Part shown: piece by piece, positions 15,754 to 20,125 of the stretch
How the letters are laid out: every line of letters begins with the position of its first letter
Position numbering within the stretch: the first letter of the stretch is position 1
From: Verrucomicrobiales bacterium
GTDB taxonomy: Bacteria > Verrucomicrobiota > Verrucomicrobiia > Verrucomicrobiales > DEV007
Length of the DNA: 20,125 nucleotides
Reading direction: 5' to 3'
Assembly: GCA_013911195.1 (NCBI GenBank)
Contig: JACETS010000024.1
Coordinates: 1-20,125 of the forward strand
Notes under the pieces: generated by a model
The model's database searches: none
Told to the model about the DNA's origin: nothing
Seen by the model: the letters and a program-made list of their open reading frames with translations, nothing else
Program-made: the position numbers and the translations under genes

Positions 15754-16000
15754 AGTAAAAACGTAGGAGTATCATAATTTTAATGCAAGCTAATTGCATC
15801 AACCTGCATTTTTTATATGCACTAATTAGGGACTTTCTAACAAGTTTTTAACTATAAATCTTTATAATTAGTAAAAATTATTTGGTGCCTTTACCATTAA
15901 AAATGAATAGTGCTCAATTATGAATGAACTATTTGTAGCAAGATCAAAAAGTTAACTGTGTTATGGATTTCTCGATTTAGGAGCTACACAATAATCATAC
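15754..16000. promoter_or_regulatory. Divergent intergenic region with likely promoters and tandem palindromes
   Basis: This AT-rich stretch separates the divergent ThuA and GH71/99-like genes and should contain both promoters. A TATAAT at 15863-15868 is a candidate plus-strand -10 box, without a good -35. An AGGAG at about 15980 lies roughly 20 nt before the ATG at 16001, too far to be a normal ribosome-binding site. Two adjacent inverted repeats at 15783-15821 are listed separately. No coding frame is supported here. Confidence 0.45.
15783..15821. repeat. Two adjacent 17-bp inverted repeats, possible operators
   Basis: The first is ATGCAA, five bases, TTGCAT (15783-15799). The second is TGCAT, seven bases, ATGCA (15805-15821). 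Their centres are 22 bp apart, about two helical turns. TGCA occurs four times in 38 bp, at 15784, 15795, 15805 and 15818, which is spacing of roughly one turn. The placement in a divergent promoter region suggests binding by a dimeric regulator, but AT-rich DNA makes short palindromes fairly common, so this is tentative. Confidence 0.4.
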
Positions 16001-17209
16001 ATGAAAATGTCTTATCTCTTAACGCTATGCATTAGTATATGCCTTTCGGCGATAGGATTTTGTCTACCTAAACCCAATAAAACCATCATGGTTCACTATA
16101 TGCCTTGGTATACCTCAAAGCCATTTAGTGGCCATTGGGGGTGGCACTGGACCATGGATCATTTCAACCCTGATAATATTGGACCCAATGGGAAACAAAC
16201 AATTGCTTCTCATTACCAGCCTTTAACAGGTGCTTATGATTCTAATGATCCCGCATTATTGGAGTATCAGGTACTTCTTATGAAATTCACTGGAATCAAC
16301 GGTGTCATTATCGACTGGTACGGTAGAGAAAATTTTCGTGACTACTCAGAAATCCACCGCAATTCCTTAAATTTGATAAAACATATTAAAAAAGCAGGAT
16401 TGAAGTTCGCTATATGTTTTGAAGACCAATCAGTAAAACATTTGATTAATAATAAGAAGATCAAAATATCTAATGATCTATCCTATGCCAAAAAAGAATT
16501 TCTGTGGATGGAAAAACACTTCTTTGCTGATGAATCTTATTTAAGGTTAAATAGTCAACCTGTTCTGCTCATCTTTGGCCCCCAACATTTCAAAAAAAAT
16601 CAGTGGAACCCAATCGTTAGTGTTTTAAAAAATAAAGTACAGCTATTCACCCTTCCTCATCTGAATAACCAAATTCAAGGAGCAGGATCTTTTGGTTGGC
16701 CGCCCGTTCACGGTGGGCAAAAAATTACTAAAGATGTTTGGATGGATTATCTTCAGAAGCTTTACATGAATCATAATGGCAAACCATTCATAGCATCAGC
16801 ATTTCCCCAGTTTCATGATATTTATCATCAAGCCGGTATACACAAGAGCTACGGTTATCTTGATTCCAGCGAAGGTAATACGTTTGAAGTAACATTCCAA
16901 ACGGCATTAAAAAGTTCCTCTGAAATAATTCAGGTGGCAACTTGGAATGATTACGGGGAAGGAACTATGATCGAGCCCACTAAAGAATTTGGGTATCGTT
17001 ATCTGGAATTTCTACAAGCTTATTATATTAAGAATCATGAACACCCTTTTAATAAAAAAGATCTTCAATTACCTATTAAACTTTATCAGCTTCGTAAGAA
17101 GTACCAGAATAATAAGAGCATTAGCCGTGAACTAGATCAGGCATCCTTGTTGTTATACGACTCCAGAACCAAGGAGGCTCGCGATATTCTTATTAAACAC
17201 TCTCATTAA
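16001..17209 (+). CDS. Secreted GH71/GH99-like glycoside hydrolase
   Basis: A 402-residue exported protein (signal peptide about 1-21; the Cys21 region lacks a good lipobox) related to the GH71/GH99 group, whose known members are alpha-1,3-glucanases and endo-alpha-mannosidases with a TIM-barrel fold. Conserved-looking blocks are VHYMPWY (31-37), HWGWHWTMDHFNPD (45-58), ASHYQPLTGAYDS (69-81), GVIIDWYG (101-108), CFEDQ (139-143), PVLLIFGP (187-194) and ATWNDYGEGTMIEPT (313-327). Asp317 and Glu320 of the last block lie where I recall the catalytic acids of the group. Translation could also start at Met3. The gene faces away from the ThuA operon and is followed by a hairpin and a small membrane protein gene. 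The backbone it cuts cannot be told from the sequence. Confidence 0.85.
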   Translation: MKMSYLLTLCISICLSAIGFCLPKPNKTIMVHYMPWYTSKPFSGHWGWHWTMDHFNPDNIGPNGKQTIASHYQPLTGAYDSNDPALLEYQVLLMKFTGINGVIIDWYGRENFRDYSEIHRNSLNLIKHIKKAGLKFAICFEDQSVKHLINNKKIKISNDLSYAKKEFLWMEKHFFADESYLRLNSQPVLLIFGPQHFKKNQWNPIVSVLKNKVQLFTLPHLNNQIQGAGSFGWPPVHGGQKITKDVWMDYLQKLYMNHNGKPFIASAFPQFHDIYHQAGIHKSYGYLDSSEGNTFEVTFQTALKSSSEIIQVATWNDYGEGTMIEPTKEFGYRYLEFLQAYYIKNHEHPFNKKDLQLPIKLYQLRKKYQNNKSISRELDQASLLLYDSRTKEARDILIKHSH

Positions 17210-17232
17210 ATATCCTTTGCAAATAACTGGAA

Positions 17233-17267
17233 ATGGATTGTACTTTGTGGTGCAAAGTACAATCCAT
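17233..17267. repeat. Perfect 15-bp inverted repeat with 5-nt loop
   Basis: ATGGATTGTACTTTG (17233-17247) is followed by TGGTG (17248-17252) and then its exact reverse complement (17253-17267). The stem starts 24 nt after the GH71/99-like stop codon and runs into the ATG at 17266-17268 of the next gene. No U-tract follows, so it is a poor intrinsic terminator. It may be an operator or an RNA hairpin hiding the start codon. The symmetrical core (TACTTTG, five bases, CAAAGTA) looks like a dimeric protein-binding site. Confidence 0.85.
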
Positions 17268-17565
17268 GTATAAAAAAGTTAACAGATGGCTGATTTCCTC
17301 AGGAATAGCGTTTTTGGTTTTAGCTCTTTTCTTTATCAAGGATAAATCAGCTGAAATAATCTGTGAAACACTATTGTATCCATGGTTTATGTTTTGCAAA
17401 TTGATCACTCCAATCGAATGGCAAACAATGGGAAATATCCCTCTTTTCCTTTTATGGTTAGCTGCTGGGCTTACAGTTTATTCGGTGGCTATTGGAGCAG
17501 TCTTATTGTTTTTACTCGGTTGCACTAAAAAATACCTAAAAAAGGATAATCAACCCTTAAAATAG
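17266..17565 (+). CDS. Small two-helix membrane protein, unknown function
   Basis: A 99-residue protein that I do not recognise. It has two predicted transmembrane segments, about residues 8-24 (WLISSGIAFLVLALFFI) and 58-86 (IPLFLLWLAAGLTVY and onward), with a short linker containing Cys, Trp and Pro, and a Lys-rich C-terminal tail (CTKKYLKKD). The tail suggests that the C-terminus is cytoplasmic. An in-frame ATG at 17233 would add 11 residues encoded entirely inside the perfect hairpin. I prefer 17266 because those residues (MDCTLWCKVQS) would simply be the palindrome read as protein. Neither start has a ribosome-binding site, and initiation may be controlled by the hairpin. It is the only gene here that looks like neither polysaccharide metabolism nor a PSCyt module. 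Confidence 0.65.
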   Translation: MYKKVNRWLISSGIAFLVLALFFIKDKSAEIICETLLYPWFMFCKLITPIEWQTMGNIPLFLLWLAAGLTVYSVAIGAVLLFLLGCTKKYLKKDNQPLK

Positions 17566-17649
17566 AAGTAGTTTGATTAACAAATTACTAAATTGGCAAG
17601 GCCGTCTAAATTGGTTATAGTTTGAAAACAGAATAATCGCTATAAAGTT

Positions 17650-18900
17650 ATGGAGAGACGACGATTTTTAAAAGGAGCTGGAGTGGCCATCGCATTACCA
17701 GTAATGGAATCACTGATGCCCAAAGCTCGCGGAGCGGTTAATAAAAAACCAATCAGAAGATTTGTTTGTTTATCCAACAATTACGGAGTCTATCAAAAAG
17801 CATTTTTCCCGGATGCCACCCAAGCAGGGAAAAACTATGATATGCCAGAGACTCTAAAGCCTCTTGAAAAGCACCGTAAAGATTTCACAACATTTTCGAA
17901 TCTTGATCATGGATTTACTGGAGGTCATCAAGGCGTGCCAGTTCTTCTCAGTGGTGTCCGCCCCATCCTTGCTCATAATTATAATGAAGGCAATATAAGC
18001 CTAGACCAAAAGCTTGCTGAGTATCATGGAGCAGCCACGCGCTTTCCTTCAATGACCTTGGGTGTGAGAGAAAAAAACCTCTTAAGTTTTACCCGTACAG
18101 GAGTACAAGTTCCCACAATAAATATGCAACAAGCCTACAGGGCTATGTTCTTTGAAGATACTAACGAAAAGAAAATTTCTCAGGCTGAACGCTTTAAAAG
18201 GCAAAACAGCATCCTTGATGTTGTTATGGGCCAGGCAAAATCCCTTAACAAAGAACTAGGCAAACAAGACCAGGAAAAATTAGAAGAGTACCTTGGATCT
18301 GTTCGCAGCTTAGAGAAGAAAATTTCTCAGCAAGAGCCTTGGTTAAATAAACCAAAACCCAAGACCGATGTACCAGAACCAAAACCAGGGAATGGAACAA
18401 CAGAACAACTTAAGGCTATGATTGAAATTATAGCACTTGCCATTCAAACTGACTCTACTCGCGCAATTACATGTTCAAGCGGATTCGCTAATGGTGACTT
18501 TGGTCTAAACGGTGGATATCACGGTTTTTCACATCATGGTGAAAGGGATGAACCGGTAGCTGCATTGAAAAAAATTGAAGGCTTTCAAATATCTATGATG
18601 TCTTATCTTATCGATCTTTTAAAAGCTCAAGAAGACCCCATCAACGGTGGCACCCTGTTTGATAATACCTCTATACTTTATGGGTGCGGTATGGCAGCTG
18701 GAACACATCAGACCAAAAACTTGCCTCTTGTATTGGCTGGGGGAGGCTTCAAGCATGGAGAACACAAAGTGTACCCCATGCCAGATCCAAAAAGAATACC
18801 CGCAGCTAATTTATTACTATCAATTCTGCAGCAAAGTGGACTCGAAATAGATCAATTTGGTTCAAGTTCAAGCACGCTGACTGGTCTTGAATGGTCATAA
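17650..18900 (+). CDS. DUF1552 protein, Tat-exported
   Basis: A 416-residue DUF1552 family protein of unknown biochemical role. It has a twin-arginine signal at the very N-terminus (ERRRFLKGAGVAIALPVMES, residues 2-21; cleavage near ARGA, 26-29). Family-typical blocks are RFVCLSNNYGVY (37-48), FFPDATQAGKNYDMPETLKP (52-71), FTTFSNLDHG (79-88), SGFANGDFGLNGGYHGFSHH (277-296) and LYGCGMAAGTHQTKNLPLVL near 345-365. DUF1552 is distantly similar to DUF1501 in layout. It is followed after 42 nt by a gene for a PSCyt1/DUF1587 protein, its standard partner. This makes a second exported-protein-plus-cytochrome module analogous to the DUF1501 module on the minus strand. No ribosome-binding site is seen before the ATG. 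Confidence 0.95.
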   Translation: MERRRFLKGAGVAIALPVMESLMPKARGAVNKKPIRRFVCLSNNYGVYQKAFFPDATQAGKNYDMPETLKPLEKHRKDFTTFSNLDHGFTGGHQGVPVLLSGVRPILAHNYNEGNISLDQKLAEYHGAATRFPSMTLGVREKNLLSFTRTGVQVPTINMQQAYRAMFFEDTNEKKISQAERFKRQNSILDVVMGQAKSLNKELGKQDQEKLEEYLGSVRSLEKKISQQEPWLNKPKPKTDVPEPKPGNGTTEQLKAMIEIIALAIQTDSTRAITCSSGFANGDFGLNGGYHGFSHHGERDEPVAALKKIEGFQISMMSYLIDLLKAQEDPINGGTLFDNTSILYGCGMAAGTHQTKNLPLVLAGGGFKHGEHKVYPMPDPKRIPAANLLLSILQQSGLEIDQFGSSSSTLTGLEWS

Positions 18901-18942
18901 AATGCAGCTAAAACCTGCCAAAACCAAGAATAATTAATAGAG

Positions 18943-20125
18943 ATGTTCATCTTGGATTTGTCATTAAGGCAGACAGTGCCAATTGTATTTTTTATATTTT
19001 TTTCACAACTCAAGGCGGATGAATCACTAAAAAAACTCACTCCATTCTTGAGTCAACATTGCTTCAGTTGTCATGGCAAAGATAAGCAAAAGGGTGATAT
19101 CAGACTAGACACACTAGGAAGAGATCTCACCAAACATGAAAATTTAGAAATATGGCAAGGTGTTCTGGATCAATTGAATCTTGGGGAAATGCCTCCCAAA
19201 AAACAACCGCAGCCAACTATTTCCGAGACCAAACCAATAATCGATACATTGAGCAAGACGCTCAAGGTCGCTTATGAGAAAGCTCGTAGTACGGATGGGG
19301 AAACTGTTCTTCGTAGATTGAACAGACAAGAGCTACGGAACACTTTCAGAGACCTATTATATTTAAATGGTCCTGAATATAATCCTGGAGCGGCTGGATC
19401 AAGACTCGTCGACAATAATGGAAACGGAAGCGTTGAACGTACAGGAAATGACCCCCTACGATTTTTTCCAGAAGATGAAGAGGAAGATGGGTTTTTTAAT
19501 ATTGGTGATAAATTGGTTATGTCTGATTTTTACCTGAAGCTTGTCCTGGGTGCTGTTGAAGAGGTATTAGCGCAAGCGACCCACCTCGAATCTAGACCAA
19601 AAATTGAAACACGAACTTTTTCAGGTCATCTCATTAAAGATAATGGGGGTCATTTAATTGAATCTGTGTCTAGAAAATTTAATCCTAGTTACGACATGAT
19701 GGCTACGGGTTACGAACGCTTTGGTAGGCTTGCTCCGACAGAGACGAGAGGAGGAGTAGGGATGGCCGCACGATATCGCATCACCATAGAGGCCTCGGCT
19801 CATAATAAGTCTCATCCATGGGGTGATTTATTTAAACTTCATGATAATAATCCATTCCAACTTTGTTTAAACATCGCTGATACAAAAAACGGTGGGATTT
19901 CAGGTCCTACATCAACTCCTCTAGCACTGTGGTCTGTACCCGAAGATGGAAAAAAGCACACCTTTACTCACGAAGTATGGGTTGATAAAACTTGGACACC
20001 TTGGATAGGGTGGGAGAATGGGCCATGGGACCGTTCGTTTAGAGCCGATCTACTTGTTGAAAAAACACTTCCGAATGAATTTCGTCCGCGCCCAGATAAA
20101 AAAACAAATAAGGATGCCCATGATC
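18943..20125 (+). CDS. PSCyt1/DUF1587 cytochrome-type protein (3' end beyond window)
   Basis: The frame is open for 394 codons from the ATG at 18943 to the right edge, so the gene is cut by the window. A signal peptide covers about 1-25. A PSCyt1-type haem domain follows, with CFSCH at 40-44 as the haem c attachment site and GEMPP (81-85) carrying the likely axial Met. DUF1587 begins near 123 (LRRLNRQELRNTFRDLLYLN) and runs to about 192 (FFPEDEEEDGFFNIGDKLVM). It contains an extra Gly/Asn-rich stretch at about 146-172. The remainder (220 onward, with Trp-rich WVDKTWTPWIGWENGPWD near 362-379) looks like a beta-rich domain that normally precedes DUF1592, DUF1588 and DUF1585 in this family; those domains should lie past the edge. 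It is probably cotranscribed with DUF1552. Confidence 0.9.
   Translation, partial: MFILDLSLRQTVPIVFFIFFSQLKADESLKKLTPFLSQHCFSCHGKDKQKGDIRLDTLGRDLTKHENLEIWQGVLDQLNLGEMPPKKQPQPTISETKPIIDTLSKTLKVAYEKARSTDGETVLRRLNRQELRNTFRDLLYLNGPEYNPGAAGSRLVDNNGNGSVERTGNDPLRFFPEDEEEDGFFNIGDKLVMSDFYLKLVLGAVEEVLAQATHLESRPKIETRTFSGHLIKDNGGHLIESVSRKFNPSYDMMATGYERFGRLAPTETRGGVGMAARYRITIEASAHNKSHPWGDLFKLHDNNPFQLCLNIADTKNGGISGPTSTPLALWSVPEDGKKHTFTHEVWVDKTWTPWIGWENGPWDRSFRADLLVEKTLPNEFRPRPDKKTNKDAHD

Noticed and set aside
17233..17267. Hairpin as intrinsic terminator of the GH71/99-like gene
   Set aside because: The stem is AT-rich and is not followed by a run of T residues; the downstream bases are GTATAAAAAAG.
17193..17408. 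Minus-strand frame of 71 codons across the hairpin
   Set aside because: It resembles the plus-strand reading at one point only because the palindrome reads the same on both strands. No signal, domain or promoter supports it.
17622..17646. TTGAAA and TATAAA as a promoter for the DUF1552 gene
   Set aside because: The spacing is 13 bp, well short of the usual 16-18 bp, and the -10 would touch the start codon.

Overview
The window looks like a chromosomal segment of an AT-rich member of the PVC group (Verrucomicrobiota most likely, Planctomycetota or Lentisphaerota possible). The evidence is the gene content: DUF1501 with DUF1549/DUF1553, DUF1552 with a PSCyt1/DUF1587 protein, two arylsulfatases, two ThuA-domain proteins, a DUF1080 protein and a secreted lactonase-type propeller. 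This set is characteristic of those phyla. The assignment rests on family recognition, not on a marker gene. Hardly any start codon has a clear Shine-Dalgarno sequence. I see no tRNA, rRNA, transposase, integrase or CRISPR array, and no gene-free stretch longer than 300 bases.

Layout. (1) 7-2125, plus strand: a secreted DUF4380-like protein and a secreted seven-bladed-propeller lactonase, 4 nt apart. (2) 7077-2150, minus strand, a tight operon: cytoplasmic sugar isomerase/epimerase, then DUF1549/DUF1553 protein (ATGA overlap), then DUF1501 protein (15 nt gap). (3) 7205-13121, plus strand: sulfatase with C-terminal ankyrin repeats, sialidase-fold protein with a Cys-rich motif, second sulfatase, LamG-like secreted protein. 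(4) 15753-13134, minus strand, a tight operon: ThuA, ThuA, DUF1080. (5) 16001-17209, plus strand: secreted GH71/GH99-like protein, followed by a perfect 15-bp hairpin at the start of a small membrane protein. (6) 17650 to the right edge, plus strand: DUF1552 protein and a cytochrome-bearing DUF1587 protein cut by the window end.

How they may work together (inference). Nearly every product carries a Sec or Tat export signal; the clear exceptions are the TIM-barrel isomerase and the small membrane protein. This suggests an extracytoplasmic system that desulfates and dismantles a sulfated glycan: sulfatases remove sulfate, the GH71/99-like protein cleaves the backbone, and DUF1080, ThuA and lactonase proteins process oxidised (possibly 3-keto) sugars. 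The isomerase would act after uptake. The two modules that pair a Tat-exported DUF1501 or DUF1552 protein with a CxxCH protein are of unknown function. Their interleaving with sugar genes suggests a role in electron transfer or surface handling of the same substrate. No transporter, regulator, Gfo/Idh oxidoreductase or formylglycine-generating enzyme is encoded here, so any such system is incomplete within this window.
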